From the NCBI GenBank assembly GCA_905214305.1, contig CAJMLK010000005.1:1-64000 (forward strand): a stretch of DNA of 64,000 nucleotides, in the 5' to 3' direction. Made by a program: the position numbers and the translations under genes. The notes beneath the pieces were generated by a model, which saw only the letters and a list, made by a program, of their open reading frames with translations, was not told the DNA's origin and did not search any database. This document shows, piece by piece, positions 18,064-26,183 of this stretch. This DNA comes from an uncultured bacterium (GTDB lineage Bacteria; Desulfobacterota; Desulfovibrionia; Desulfovibrionales; Desulfovibrionaceae). Every line of letters starts with the position of its first letter. Position 1 is the stretch's first letter.

Positions 18064-18417
18064 TCAGTCCGCAGTGTCAGGAATAAAACCCTTCAATTCC
18101 TCTTCGCTGTCAAAGGTGGGAAAAAAACCTTCGATTTCCACTTTTTTCAAAAGTTCAACCACGTGAGGAGCAGGCGTAAGCAGTACGAGCCTTCTGCCGT
18201 GCCCCCGGCTTTTGGTGCTGGCGCTGACGAGCACACCAAGGCCGGATGTGTCCACCTTGTTTACATGGCTCAGGTCAAGCACAACCTGCCTGATGCCTGG
18301 GGCCAGAAGATGCGTCTCAAGCTGACGGCTGAACTGCGGCACATCAGGCAAAAGCATGTCGCCCAGATAGCGCAGGACTGTAACGTTTTTGTGAGACTCC
18401 GCTTGCAGGGTAAACAC
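18064..18417 (-). CDS. STAS-domain anti-sigma factor antagonist
   Basis: A 117-residue single STAS domain. The phosphoacceptor motif KVDTSGLGVL places the candidate serine at residue 58, as in SpoIIAA/RsbV-type proteins. Such proteins release anti-sigma factors or other partners when unphosphorylated. No kinase or phosphatase partner is encoded nearby. It lies 43 bases upstream of the FapA gene on the same strand. Confidence 0.9.
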   Translation of the reverse strand: MFTLQAESHKNVTVLRYLGDMLLPDVPQFSRQLETHLLAPGIRQVVLDLSHVNKVDTSGLGVLVSASTKSRGHGRRLVLLTPAPHVVELLKKVEIEGFFPTFDSEEELKGFIPDTAD

Positions 18418-18447
18418 GGGGCCGGGCCTCCTGAGGGTAGGCGGGCG

Positions 18448-18930
18448 TCAACTGCCGTACAGGCTGAGCGAGTCAAGCCAGATGGTGACAGGACCCCAAT
18501 TGCAAAGGCGCACCGCCATGTCGGCGCCGAAGATACCTGAAGATACGCTGACGCTGCAAGATTCGTCAACTATCTTCGCGAAATGTTCGAACATTGGTTC
18601 GGCCCAGGCCGGGTTGCCCGCATCTGTAAAAGACGGGCGTCGGCCTTTGCGGCAATCTGCGTACAGGGTAAATTGCGGCACAAGCAAAAGTTGTCCGCCG
18701 AATTCTTCAACCGAGGTGTGGAATTTGCCGGCAAGCTCGCCTTGGCCGGGAAAAATGCGCAAACCCACCAGTTTTTGGGCCATGCCGCGAAAAGCCGGCC
18801 TGCAGTGAAAGTCCGGGCCGTCCTCCTGCCCAAAACCCACCAGAGCCATGATGCCGGGGCCGATGGCCGCCACCTGGCGGCCATCGACACTCACGGAAGC
18901 TTCAGTAACTCTCTGAACAAGCAGGCGCAT
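18448..18930 (-). CDS. dtd: D-aminoacyl-tRNA deacylase
   Basis: A 160-residue protein matching Dtd: MRLLVQRVTEASVSVDG at the N-terminus, the active-site strand PQFTLYAD (residues 85-92) and the NWGPVT motif (144-149) that recognises D-amino acids. The usual serine before QFTLY is proline here. It hydrolyses D-aminoacyl-tRNAs to keep translation homochiral. The ATG overlaps the stop of the upstream acyl-CoA synthetase gene, so they are co-transcribed. Confidence 0.95.
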   Translation of the reverse strand: MRLLVQRVTEASVSVDGRQVAAIGPGIMALVGFGQEDGPDFHCRPAFRGMAQKLVGLRIFPGQGELAGKFHTSVEEFGGQLLLVPQFTLYADCRKGRRPSFTDAGNPAWAEPMFEHFAKIVDESCSVSVSSGIFGADMAVRLCNWGPVTIWLDSLSLYGS

Positions 18931-20690
18931 CAGGAATTCTCTTGAGGTTGTTCCTGACTGTTTTCCGCAGCAGGAGCCGCATTTTTGGCCTTGCGCTGCT
19001 TGCGCTTGGCAGCCTTGTTTTCTTCTTCTTCACGCAGGGCGCGTCTGAGCACCTTGCCCACAATGGTTTTGGGCAGCTCCGGGCGAAATTCCACAAGGCG
19101 CGGCACTTTATAGCCAGCCAGCTTCTGGCGGCACCAGGCGACAATGTCGGCCTTGGTGAGCTCTTCACCTTCCTGGGTAACCACATATGCCTTGAGTACC
19201 TCGCCGCGCACGTCATCGCGTATGCCCACGCTTACGGCTTCCTGTACCTTGGGGTGCTCCAGCAACACTTCGTCCACTTCACGCGGGTAGACATTGTAGC
19301 CGTTGACGATCACCATGTCTTTTTTTCTGTCGACTATATAAAAATAGCCGTCTTCATCCATGGTAGCCAGGTCGCCGGTATAAAGCCAGCCGTTGCGCAG
19401 CGCGCTGGCAGTTTCGTCCGGGCGACGCCAGTAGCCGCTCATGACCTGAGGGCCTGAAACGACAAGTTCGCCCATCTTGCCCGGAGGCAGGGTAAGGGAG
19501 CCGCCTTCCATGTCCACAATGCGGGCGTCGGTGCCGGGCAGGGGCATGCCGATGGAGTTGGGCTTTTGCCCCTGTTTGCCCAATGGGTTGCAATGGGTAA
19601 TCGGTGAGGCTTCAGTAAGGCCGTAGCCTTCAAGAATGGACGCGCCCGTGGTTTCCTGAAACTGCCGGAATATCTCTCTGGGCAGGGGGGCTGAACCGGA
19701 AACGCAGATCTTGATGCAGTGCAGGTCGTACTGGGCAAGATTTTTTTGCTGCAAAAGCGAAATATACACTGACGGCGCACCGGGAAAGATGCTCGGCTTG
19801 TGTTTGCCGATCAGGCGCAGCACATCCTGGGGAACGTAGCGCGGCAGAGGCAGGGTAGTGGCGGCCAGCGCAATGGGGATGATCAGGCCGGTAGTGAGGC
19901 CGTATACATGAAAGAAAGGCAGGATGGAGATGAAAGAATGGTGGTCTTCAGCCTTTACATTGATGATGTCGAGCACCTGGCGGCAGTTGGTGCCCAGATT
20001 GCTGTGCGTCAGTGTGACGCCTTTGGGCAGGCCCGTGGTGCCGCCCGTGTACTGAAGCATGATGGGGGCTGTGTGCGGATCGGCAATGGGAGCAGAGTAG
20101 CGTTCAGCCCCCTTGAACAGTTTTTTCCATTCAAAAACGTGCTTGCCGTCATAGGGGATGGAAATTTTTTTGCCACGGGATTTTTTGAGCCGGTACAGCC
20201 AGTTGAGCGGAAACGACAAGGCATCCGCCGCACCGGTAACGATAAAGTTGCGCAGCGGCAGACGGTCGCGCAGAGCAGACACGCGGGGCCAGAGCAGGTC
20301 GAGCATGACGATATGCTCTGCGCCCGAATCCTGCATGTTGGCAATGATTTCTTTTTCCATGTACAGGGGGTTGGTCATGACAACCACGCCCCCGGCCTTG
20401 ATGATGCCCCAGAAGGCCACCACGGTCTGGGGCATGTTGGGCATCATGAGAGCCACACGCTGGCCGGTTTTTACGCCAAGGCGCTTGAGTGCTCCGGCAA
20501 AAAGTTCTGCCTGTTCCCGCAGCTTCCTGTAGGAAATTCGTGTGTTCTGAAAAATGACCGCCGGGCGGTTGGGATACTTGTCCGCCGCTTCGTCCAGCAT
20601 GGCATAGAGTGGTTTGTCCCATGCCTCTGTAATGCGCGGCACAAAGGCATCGTAGTGAGCGAACCAGGGACGATACAATTCTGTGTTCAT
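18930..20690 (-). CDS. fadD: Long-chain acyl-CoA synthetase (AMP-binding)
   Basis: A 586-residue ANL-superfamily ligase with the P-loop-like YTGGTTGLPKGVTLTH, the A5 motif EGYGLTE, the YTGDLATMDEDGYFYIVDRK hinge and the catalytic lysine near GKVLRRALR. It activates fatty acids as acyl-AMP and then acyl-CoA. The C-terminus is an alanine-, lysine- and glutamate-rich tail. The fadD name is by overall similarity to long-chain enzymes; chain length is not proven. Confidence 0.9.
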   Translation of the reverse strand: MNTELYRPWFAHYDAFVPRITEAWDKPLYAMLDEAADKYPNRPAVIFQNTRISYRKLREQAELFAGALKRLGVKTGQRVALMMPNMPQTVVAFWGIIKAGGVVVMTNPLYMEKEIIANMQDSGAEHIVMLDLLWPRVSALRDRLPLRNFIVTGAADALSFPLNWLYRLKKSRGKKISIPYDGKHVFEWKKLFKGAERYSAPIADPHTAPIMLQYTGGTTGLPKGVTLTHSNLGTNCRQVLDIINVKAEDHHSFISILPFFHVYGLTTGLIIPIALAATTLPLPRYVPQDVLRLIGKHKPSIFPGAPSVYISLLQQKNLAQYDLHCIKICVSGSAPLPREIFRQFQETTGASILEGYGLTEASPITHCNPLGKQGQKPNSIGMPLPGTDARIVDMEGGSLTLPPGKMGELVVSGPQVMSGYWRRPDETASALRNGWLYTGDLATMDEDGYFYIVDRKKDMVIVNGYNVYPREVDEVLLEHPKVQEAVSVGIRDDVRGEVLKAYVVTQEGEELTKADIVAWCRQKLAGYKVPRLVEFRPELPKTIVGKVLRRALREEEENKAAKRKQRKAKNAAPAAENSQEQPQENS

Positions 20691-20705
20691 GGCGATCCTT
20701 GTGAA

Positions 20706-21965
20706 TCAGATGTCGCGTTGCAAAGGAGACGGCGGCGCAAAAGCAGCGCGGGCGCCAGCCCACGCGGTAACAACGGCATATGCCTTGATGCCTTCGACGC
20801 GGCCCGTAAATCCAAGCCCTTCCTCCGTGCTGCCCTTGACGTTGACGCAATCAGTGGGCAGTGCCAGAAGGCGGGCGATGTTTTTTCTGATTTCTTCGCG
20901 GTAGGGCGCGATACGGGGCTTTTGAGCGATGATGGTAAGATCCGCGTGGCAAAGCTGCACGCCTTTTCGGCGTACCATGTCCAGGGCTTCGTCCAGCAGG
21001 AGCGCTGAAGAAATATTGTCAAAACGGGGGTCTTTATCAGAAAAGTGCTGACCAATATCGCCGAGGCCGGCACAGCCAAGCACGGCATCGGTAAGCGCAT
21101 GCAGCAGCACATCACCATCGGAATGCGCGGCCACCTCCGGCCCGGCAGGAATGGGCACGCCGCCGAGCCGCATGGAGCGTCCCGGAGCGTAGCGATGCAC
21201 ATCATAGCCCATGCCAGTGCACGGGCGCGGCAGGACAGGAGTCTCCCGCAAGAGATCCATATCTTCGGGGTTGGTTATCTTCACGTTGGCGGCTTCTCCT
21301 TCCACAATGCGGACTTCATGGCCCAGCTCTTCCAGCAGAGAGGCGTCGTCAGTGACGTTCAGGTTTTGGGTTTTCGCATGTTGGTGGGCCTGAAGCAGAA
21401 GCTCAAGATCAAAGCCCTGAGGGGTCTGCACGGCCATGAGCGTGTGGCGCGGCAAAGTTCCTGTAACCAGGCCATGCGAAACGGTCTTTATGGTGTCTGT
21501 TACCGGCAGGGCCGGGATTGCTCCCTGCGCGCCCGACTCAAGGGAAGCGCAGATGGCGCGTATCAGCTGGGGGCTGACAAAAGGGCGGGCCGCATCATGA
21601 ATAAGCACATGACGCGTATCAGCGGGCAACACGGCCAGCCCATGACGCACGGAGTCCTGACGTAGCGGGCCACCAGCCGTTGTCAGGCAGGGCAGCCCCA
21701 GGTCTTCAGCGGCGTACAGGGCACGCAGGTTTTCTTGATGAGCGGCGTGATCATCGGGGGGGAAAACAAAAACAATGCCTGCCACCGCGCCGCTGCGGCT
21801 CATGGCTCGGGCGGCATGCCAGTAGAGCGGCGTGCCTTGCCAGTGCAGAAACTGCTTGGCAAGCCCGCCTGTGGCGGCAGCAAGACGGCTGCCTTGCCCG
21901 GCGGCCAGAAGTATGGCCCACGGCTGGGCGGGTTGCCCTCGAGGGGGCACGGAAGTGTCTGACAT
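20706..21965 (-). CDS. ispDF: Bifunctional IspD/IspF isoprenoid enzyme
   Basis: Start chosen at the ATG at 21965 (MSDTSVPP), because further upstream the frame runs into RNase P RNA; 419 residues. The IspD half begins with ILLAAGQGSRL and has the HDAARPF motif (CTP:methylerythritol phosphate cytidylyltransferase). The IspF half starts near GMGYDVHRY and carries the metal ligands DVH and the HSDGDVLLHAL block (cyclodiphosphate synthase). Together they catalyse two steps of the MEP pathway. The fusion is known in several proteobacteria. Confidence 0.95.
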   Translation of the reverse strand: MSDTSVPPRGQPAQPWAILLAAGQGSRLAAATGGLAKQFLHWQGTPLYWHAARAMSRSGAVAGIVFVFPPDDHAAHQENLRALYAAEDLGLPCLTTAGGPLRQDSVRHGLAVLPADTRHVLIHDAARPFVSPQLIRAICASLESGAQGAIPALPVTDTIKTVSHGLVTGTLPRHTLMAVQTPQGFDLELLLQAHQHAKTQNLNVTDDASLLEELGHEVRIVEGEAANVKITNPEDMDLLRETPVLPRPCTGMGYDVHRYAPGRSMRLGGVPIPAGPEVAAHSDGDVLLHALTDAVLGCAGLGDIGQHFSDKDPRFDNISSALLLDEALDMVRRKGVQLCHADLTIIAQKPRIAPYREEIRKNIARLLALPTDCVNVKGSTEEGLGFTGRVEGIKAYAVVTAWAGARAAFAPPSPLQRDI

Positions 21966-21988
21966 GGCTGGCCTCTGGCTGACAGTAT

Positions 21989-22350
21989 GCGGGAGTCGGA
22001 CTGTAAGCCGGGTTCTGTCCACACGGTTGCCCATGTGTGATCGTCATTCCTCTAGGAGTGCGGTTGCCCGCACCCTCAAGCAACCTACCCGGAAGGCTAT
22101 GGCCGGGCCGGCCGCCTTCCCTATTTGGTCTTGCTCCGAACGGGGTATGCCGAGCATGCCGTGTCACCACGGCATCTGGTGGTCTCTTACACCACCGTTT
22201 CACCCTTACCCGGCCGAAGCCGGGCGGTTTGCTTTCTGTGGCGCTGTCCGAAGGTTGCCCTTCCTGGATGTTATCCAGCGTCCTGCCCTGTGGAGCCCGG
22301 ACTTTCCTCCCCGGGGTTGCCCCCGCGGCGACGATCCGTCCGACTCCCGC
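21989..22350 (-). ncRNA. rnpB: RNase P RNA, bacterial type A
   Basis: The minus strand carries the universal core GAGGAAAGTCCGGGCTCC and the matching 3' ACAGAACCCGGCTTACAG. Terminal helix P1 is formed by GCGGGAGTCGGAC with GTCCGACTCCCGC, which sets the ends at 22350 and 21989 (362 bases). It processes tRNA 5' ends. It lies directly upstream of ispDF on the same strand with no clear terminator between them. Confidence 0.97.
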
Positions 22351-22390
22351 AATATGGAGGCGCATGGGTGACAAAAAGCGTCACACAAGA

Positions 22391-22428
22391 CCGGGCCGCA
22401 TGCTTTTAAATGCGGTCCGGCCTTTTTT
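22391..22428. terminator. GC-rich hairpin with flanking T run between the zinc-ribbon gene and rnpB
   Basis: CCGGGCCGCAT/ATGCGGTCCGG (22391-22420) forms an 11-base stem with one mismatch. The T run CCTTTTTT lies on the plus-strand side. The minus-strand side, which would end the zinc-ribbon gene transcript, has only TCTTGTG. It therefore looks like a terminator of uncertain direction. Confidence 0.5.
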
Positions 22429-22444
22429 CATGCGCCGAAATCTG

Positions 22445-23221
22445 TTAATCCGTCAGCGGCTGCGGCTTGGGCGCGCACTGGGGCGCTTCAGCAACTGTGA
22501 AATGTTCGCACCAGAAAATGAGGCGCTGGCAGTTGGGGCAGCTCAATATCTGCTGCCCGCGCTGCAGTTCGATGAAAGACTGCGGCGGAACGGCAATGTG
22601 GCAGCCCGAGCAGATGCCTTCTTTAACGGCAACAATAACAGGGTGCTCAAGGCGTTCACGAATGAATTCATAGCGCATGAAAACAGGCTGGGGAATGGCC
22701 TTGCTGACCTGAGCGCGCTTTGCGTTAAGCTCGGTAAGGGCGGCATTGCACTTCTGCAGCTTTTCTTCAAGACCATCACGCTTTACTTCAAGTTCGGCCT
22801 TGACGGCAGAGTGGGTGAGGTCAAGTTCAGCCAAGGCATCTTTCTGGAACTGCAGTTCTTCCATGAGAGTCATCTTTTCCTCTTCACGGGAGCGGTTCAC
22901 TTTTTCCATGCCGTCCATTTCGCGCATCATGGCATGATATTCGCGCGTATTTTCTACCTGCATGAGCTTGTTCTTGCTCTTCTTGATGCGGGCGGCATCG
23001 TCATCTATCTCAAGCGAAAGGCGCTTTTGCTGTTCCTGAAGATGGGTCAGCTTGTCCACAATATAGTTTCGCTGCGTTTCGCTGGCATTGAAGCGCTGTT
23101 CAAGCGAATTCAGCTCATTGGGGGCACGCTCCATGTCCTGCCGTACCGCATAGATGGCATCATCAACCTTCTGCAGCTCCACAAGCTGCTTTATCTGATC
23201 AAAGTAAACGGCATTACTCAT
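22445..23221 (-). CDS. Coiled-coil protein with C4 zinc ribbon (CdsZ-like)
   Basis: A 258-residue protein. Residues 1-190 are an extended coiled coil, and residues about 195-240 form a zinc ribbon with CSGC and CPNC pairs (KEGICSGCHIAVPP, ILSCPNCQRLIF). This is the layout of the conserved bacterial C4-type zinc-ribbon family associated with translation or secretion-related scaffolding. It lies 21 bases downstream of the Nif3-family gene, a common pairing in proteobacteria. Confidence 0.88.
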   Translation of the reverse strand: MSNAVYFDQIKQLVELQKVDDAIYAVRQDMERAPNELNSLEQRFNASETQRNYIVDKLTHLQEQQKRLSLEIDDDAARIKKSKNKLMQVENTREYHAMMREMDGMEKVNRSREEEKMTLMEELQFQKDALAELDLTHSAVKAELEVKRDGLEEKLQKCNAALTELNAKRAQVSKAIPQPVFMRYEFIRERLEHPVIVAVKEGICSGCHIAVPPQSFIELQRGQQILSCPNCQRLIFWCEHFTVAEAPQCAPKPQPLTD

Positions 23222-23242
23222 TGTAAAAAGACCTCCTGATAG

Positions 23243-24037
23243 TCATGACAGGGCAACAGCACGAAAGGGCGATGCCGATGGAACAAAGTGAACGGCAACA
23301 CCGTGAAGCTGCTGCTGGAGCAAGTGGCACATGCGGCGCATCATTTCCTCTTCAAGGCTGTGGTGACCCACATCCAGCAGAGGGATTTCCGCCTCAAGCG
23401 CGGTATGGTATTTTACATCCCCGGTAATGAACAGCTGCGCTCCGGCCTTGCGGGCCGCAGACAGCAGTGATGCACCGGAGCCGGTGCAATAGGCCAACCG
23501 GCGGATTTTTCCGGGCGGCGGCCCGCTGAGGGTCGCTGTGGAAAGGTCGAGCACTTTTTCAAGCTCACGGATGACGTCGCTGGCCGTCTGGGCCTGAGGC
23601 AGGTCGCCCGCAAGACCGTAGCCAAGCACAGGGCTTTCGGGCGATGGTTGCGGGCAGACCGGCTCAAGCACGGTCGTATTTTCAAGCTTGAGGTCAGCAG
23701 CAAGCCAGCCTGCAGGGCCTTGCGGGTTCACATCCAGTGAGGTGTGGGCCGCGTAGAGGGGGACGTCCGCGCGCATGAGCAGGCGCAAAACCTCATGGTA
23801 TGCGTCAAGTTGCGACGGCAGGGCGGGCTTGAGAGAAAGCGGGTGATGGCTCAGAACAAACTGTGCGCCAAGGTCAAGAGCCTGCCGGACTGATTCTGGC
23901 GTGGGGTCAAGACAGACGGCGACACTGCTGATGTCCTGGCGCAGGGCTGCTACCTGAAGGCCGGAAATGTCCCACGAAGCAGCCGCACGCAGAGGAGCGA
24001 TTTCTTCTATGGACTTAATTAATTCAGCTAGTTGCAT
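23243..24037 (-). CDS. Nif3-like dinuclear metal-centre protein
   Basis: A 264-residue protein of the Nif3/YbgI (GTP cyclohydrolase I type 2-like) family. Typical features are the start SIEEIAPLRAAASWDISGLQ, the metal-binding LSHHPL motif, AAHTSLDVN, and the C-terminal ITGDVKYHTALEAE and DVGHHSLEEE motifs with further histidine and glutamate ligands. The exact reaction of this family is unsettled. The start has GTGAGG 8 bases upstream and sits 16 bases after a terminator-like hairpin, so expression may be attenuated. Confidence 0.92.
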   Translation of the reverse strand: MQLAELIKSIEEIAPLRAAASWDISGLQVAALRQDISSVAVCLDPTPESVRQALDLGAQFVLSHHPLSLKPALPSQLDAYHEVLRLLMRADVPLYAAHTSLDVNPQGPAGWLAADLKLENTTVLEPVCPQPSPESPVLGYGLAGDLPQAQTASDVIRELEKVLDLSTATLSGPPPGKIRRLAYCTGSGASLLSAARKAGAQLFITGDVKYHTALEAEIPLLDVGHHSLEEEMMRRMCHLLQQQLHGVAVHFVPSASPFRAVALS

Positions 24038-24053
24038 GTATGTGCCTCACCAT

Positions 24054-24090
24054 AAAAAAAGGCACTTTCTTGCTCTGCAGAGAAAGCGCC
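24054..24090 (-). terminator. Intrinsic terminator or attenuator in the nif3 leader
   Basis: On the minus strand GGCGCTTTCT/AGAAAGTGCC (24061-24090) forms a 10-base stem, followed by TTTTTTTATGG. It ends 16 bases before the nif3 start. GTGCC at the end of the stem can alternatively pair with GGCAC at 24046-24042, next to the nif3 ribosome binding site. Confidence 0.7.
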
Positions 24091-24206
24091 CAAAAACACC
24101 GGCGTGAAAAAAAAGTTGAATGATACCGACAAAATGTTTTTGTACCTACTGTTCGGTGCGCTACATTGATTTCGCTGGAAACAGCGTTGCGCCTCAGGTT
24201 TTGAAT
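24091..24206 (-). ncRNA. Candidate small RNA or regulatory leader upstream of nif3
   Basis: This stretch has no credible coding frame. It is bounded upstream by a strong promoter (24213-24241) and downstream by an intrinsic terminator (24054-24090), giving a predicted transcript of about 150 bases. It contains pairing segments such as ACAAAA/TTTTGT near 24130-24144. It did not match the landmarks I know for 6S RNA, SRP RNA or tmRNA. It may be an independent small RNA or an attenuator. Confidence 0.4.
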
Positions 24207-24212
24207 CTGGCT

Positions 24213-24241
24213 TTCATAGCTGCCCGGAAGGATATTGTCAA
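24213..24241 (-). promoter_or_regulatory. Sigma-70-type promoter of the nif3 leader
   Basis: On the minus strand a perfect TTGACA (24241-24236) and TATGAA (24218-24213) are separated by 17 bases. Transcription would start near 24206, well upstream of nif3. Bases 24242-24354, between this promoter and the deaminase gene, show nothing else recognisable. Confidence 0.65.
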
Positions 24242-24354
24242 TATGCCGGCGTAAAGGAAAAAGTTCACAGCGGGCCGTATTCATACGGCCTGCCAGCCAG
24301 ACGTGCTGTCAACTGGCAAGATGCCGACACGTCGGCCGCTGTAACGCCGTTGCA

Positions 24355-24822
24355 TCAGTACCTTGTTTTTTCTTCGCAACACTGCCACTGCCGAAAGGCG
24401 TCAGCGCTGTCTTTGCAGTAGAGCTGTTCAATGGGCAGTGTTCTTTCACTCAGCTGTCTGGAAATTTCGTCATAAATGGCTGCATCGTCAAATCCGGCAG
24501 CAGCGGCGTCTTCCCTTGTATTTGAGAAGTATATTTTTTCAATGCGCGCCCACCATATGGCACTGAGGCACATGGGGCAAGGTTCGCAGCTTGTGAAAAT
24601 GACTGAGCCGGAAAGGTCAAACGTTTCAAGCGCATGACAGGCGTTTCGAATGGCTTCCACTTCAGCATGGGCTGTGGGGTCGTTATGCGGTGTGACATTG
24701 TTGGTGCCTTCACCGATGATTTTTCCGTTTTGCACGATCACCGCGCCAAATGGGCCACCCCCGGCCGTCATGCTTTGTCGGGACAGCTCAATGGCCCGCT
24801 CCATAAAACGCCTTTTTTCCAT
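24355..24822 (-). CDS. Guanine deaminase/nucleoside deaminase family protein
   Basis: A 155-residue cytidine-deaminase-fold enzyme. The zinc motif is HAE (in DPTAHAEVEA) with PCPMC further on, and FGAVIVQNGKIIGEG is typical of the GuaD/TadA group. The full domain length and the C-terminal FDDAAIYDEI segment favour a guanine deaminase like Bacillus GuaD over tRNA-editing TadA. AAGGAAT precedes the ATG. It appears to be a single-gene unit. Confidence 0.85.
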   Translation of the reverse strand: MEKRRFMERAIELSRQSMTAGGGPFGAVIVQNGKIIGEGTNNVTPHNDPTAHAEVEAIRNACHALETFDLSGSVIFTSCEPCPMCLSAIWWARIEKIYFSNTREDAAAAGFDDAAIYDEISRQLSERTLPIEQLYCKDSADAFRQWQCCEEKTRY

Positions 24823-24944
24823 ATTAATTCCTTAAGCTCTGTCCGTTTTTTGAGTTGTTTCTATCTTTTTGGCAAAACCGGCATGTCACAAGGTTTCTCG
24901 CGGCAAGCAGTTGCAGTGAACATGTTTGCAACGTAGGATTTTTT

Positions 24945-25163
24945 ATGAACATAAAAATTTTTCTGAGTATTCTGCGTGATCTTTTTTTGCCTCGGGAGCG
25001 CAACAAATGTCCTCATTGCGGGGGAGTCCGGTGTATCGGGGCCTGTCAGTTTGACGGATCGGCGGCAGAAAAAACAGTTTTGGCTGAACAACAGTTGCCT
25101 GAGAAGGGAGGTATTCACAACGAGAAGAACGTTTGTGGAACTGCCGCCAATGAGCGGCGTTAA
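24945..25163 (+). CDS. Possible small cysteine-motif protein
   Basis: A 72-residue reading frame whose ATG has TAGGA about 7 bases upstream. The N-terminus is short and hydrophobic (NIKIFLSILRDLFL), followed by CPHCGGVRCIGAC, which could bind a metal. The C-terminal half is unremarkable. It lies alone on the plus strand between minus-strand genes, and no family was recognised. It may not be expressed. The neighbouring stretches 24823-24944 and 25164-25241 show no other gene. Confidence 0.35.
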   Translation: MNIKIFLSILRDLFLPRERNKCPHCGGVRCIGACQFDGSAAEKTVLAEQQLPEKGGIHNEKNVCGTAANERR

Positions 25164-25241
25164 GGCACTTTTCACAAGGGTACACTACAGCTTAGTGCAA
25201 GCCCCTGTTTTTAACAACTGGAATCTGCCATCTCTGATCCG

Positions 25242-25269
25242 GCATCGGGCCGCGCGCACGGCCCGATGC
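25242..25269 (-). terminator. GC-rich hairpin after the 69-residue gene
   Basis: GCATCGGGCCG pairs perfectly with CGGCCCGATGC (11 bases, 6-base loop) just downstream of the stop at 25286. No T run follows on either strand, so it may be a weak terminator or an mRNA-stabilising stem. Confidence 0.4.
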
Positions 25270-25285
25270 ACGAATCCACCATTCT

Positions 25286-25495
25286 CTACTGCATCAACTG
25301 GACATCAGCAAGCTCCAGCCTGACCCGACGCTTCGGGGCATCATCAGGGCGTGAAACGGCCACGATATCGCAGACTACAATGTCGGCTGTCAGCCCTCGC
25401 GGAATAATGCCGATATTTCCGCGCATTTTTTCTACCACTTCAACGCATTGACCGAATTCCATCGCAGCACACAGGGCATCCCTTAGTCGTTCCAT
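25286..25495 (-). CDS. Small conserved-looking hypothetical protein
   Basis: A 69-residue protein from the ATG at 25495, with GGGAGGTA directly upstream; a GTG immediately before is an alternative start. The sequence (GNIGIIPRGLTADIVVCDIV, then RRVRLELADVQLMQ) looks like a small alpha/beta or beta-barrel fold. No domain was recognised. A good ribosome binding site and coding character support it being real. It lies 33 bases downstream of the lysozyme-inhibitor-like gene and may be co-transcribed with it. Confidence 0.55.
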   Translation of the reverse strand: MERLRDALCAAMEFGQCVEVVEKMRGNIGIIPRGLTADIVVCDIVAVSRPDDAPKRRVRLELADVQLMQ

Positions 25496-25528
25496 CACTA
25501 CCTCCCTGTGACACGGCTTCAGCCCCAG

Positions 25529-25888
25529 CTAGTTGGCCGTGCACTCATAGACCGGTTCCATTGTTCCATTCCCGGAAGGCTTGCTCAGGCTAAGCTCGTT
25601 TCCTTTGAACCAGGCTTCAAGGGCAAACTCATCCGAGTACCTGCTGCCAGATGCCGAGGGCATGAGCGGAAGAGAGTATTCCACGCCATCAGGCATGACG
25701 ACCTTGGCAAACATCAGCTTATGGTCGCTTGTGGAAAAAAACTGAACTGAGACGTTTTTTCCTCCCGGGCATGCGTATGTTTCCGAATGGTTTTTCTCCA
25801 CATAAATGCCGCCGCAGTATTTCTGAAAGGCGAAATGCAGTCCCACAGCCATGATTACAACTAGAATTAGTACAAAAACATATCTCAA
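25529..25888 (-). CDS. MliC/PliC-like lysozyme inhibitor, membrane anchored
   Basis: The likely start is a TTG at 25888, with GAGGG 8 bases upstream; 119 residues. An N-terminal hydrophobic anchor (YVFVLILVVIMAVGLHFAF) leads to a MliC-type domain. It shows YACPGGKNVSVQFF, then LPLMPSASGSRYSDE, the invariant SASG-RYSD loop that enters the lysozyme active site, then a C-terminal cysteine. Family members protect bacteria from host or competitor c-type lysozyme. There is no lipobox, unlike the usual lipoprotein MliC. Confidence 0.75.
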   Translation of the reverse strand: MRYVFVLILVVIMAVGLHFAFQKYCGGIYVEKNHSETYACPGGKNVSVQFFSTSDHKLMFAKVVMPDGVEYSLPLMPSASGSRYSDEFALEAWFKGNELSLSKPSGNGTMEPVYECTAN

Positions 25889-26183
25889 GACAATACCCTC
25901 ACGAGTTCTTTTCTGTACGCAGCACAAGCACCACTGGGAGCATCTTTGCTGCGAGTAATCATTAAAATATCAGCTGGTTGCTGCGCTAACAAAAGCGATC
26001 AGAACCATAAAGCCGTGACGCGCCGGGCTGAATCCACTGGAATTTTGCCAGTAGCGCGGGCAGCTTTTATTTTCCCATAATGGGCGCGTTTAAAGAATAC
26101 ATTTTTTTCAAGCAATGGTCACGCCAATGCGCATGGCTTGCAAGCCCCTTCGAGGGCGTACAGTCCACAGAAAGATCGTGCCA
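25889..26183. other. Non-coding gap, nothing recognised
   Basis: Between the MliC-like gene and the recN terminator no reading frame with a plausible start and composition was found, and no RNA landmark was seen. It should contain the promoter for the MliC-like gene, but no strong consensus was identified. Confidence 0.5.

Noticed and set aside
22037..23239. 400-residue plus-strand frame over rnpB and the zinc-ribbon gene
   Set aside because: It runs through the RNase P RNA and is antisense to a well-supported gene.
24091..24206. 6S RNA or SRP RNA as the identity of the nif3 leader
   Set aside because: The SRP GGAAG/GCAGCC landmark and the 6S central bubble flanked by complementary ends were not seen.
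24024..24284. 86-residue minus-strand frame in the nif3 leader
   Set aside because: It spans the promoter and the terminator and has cysteine- and arginine-rich random composition.
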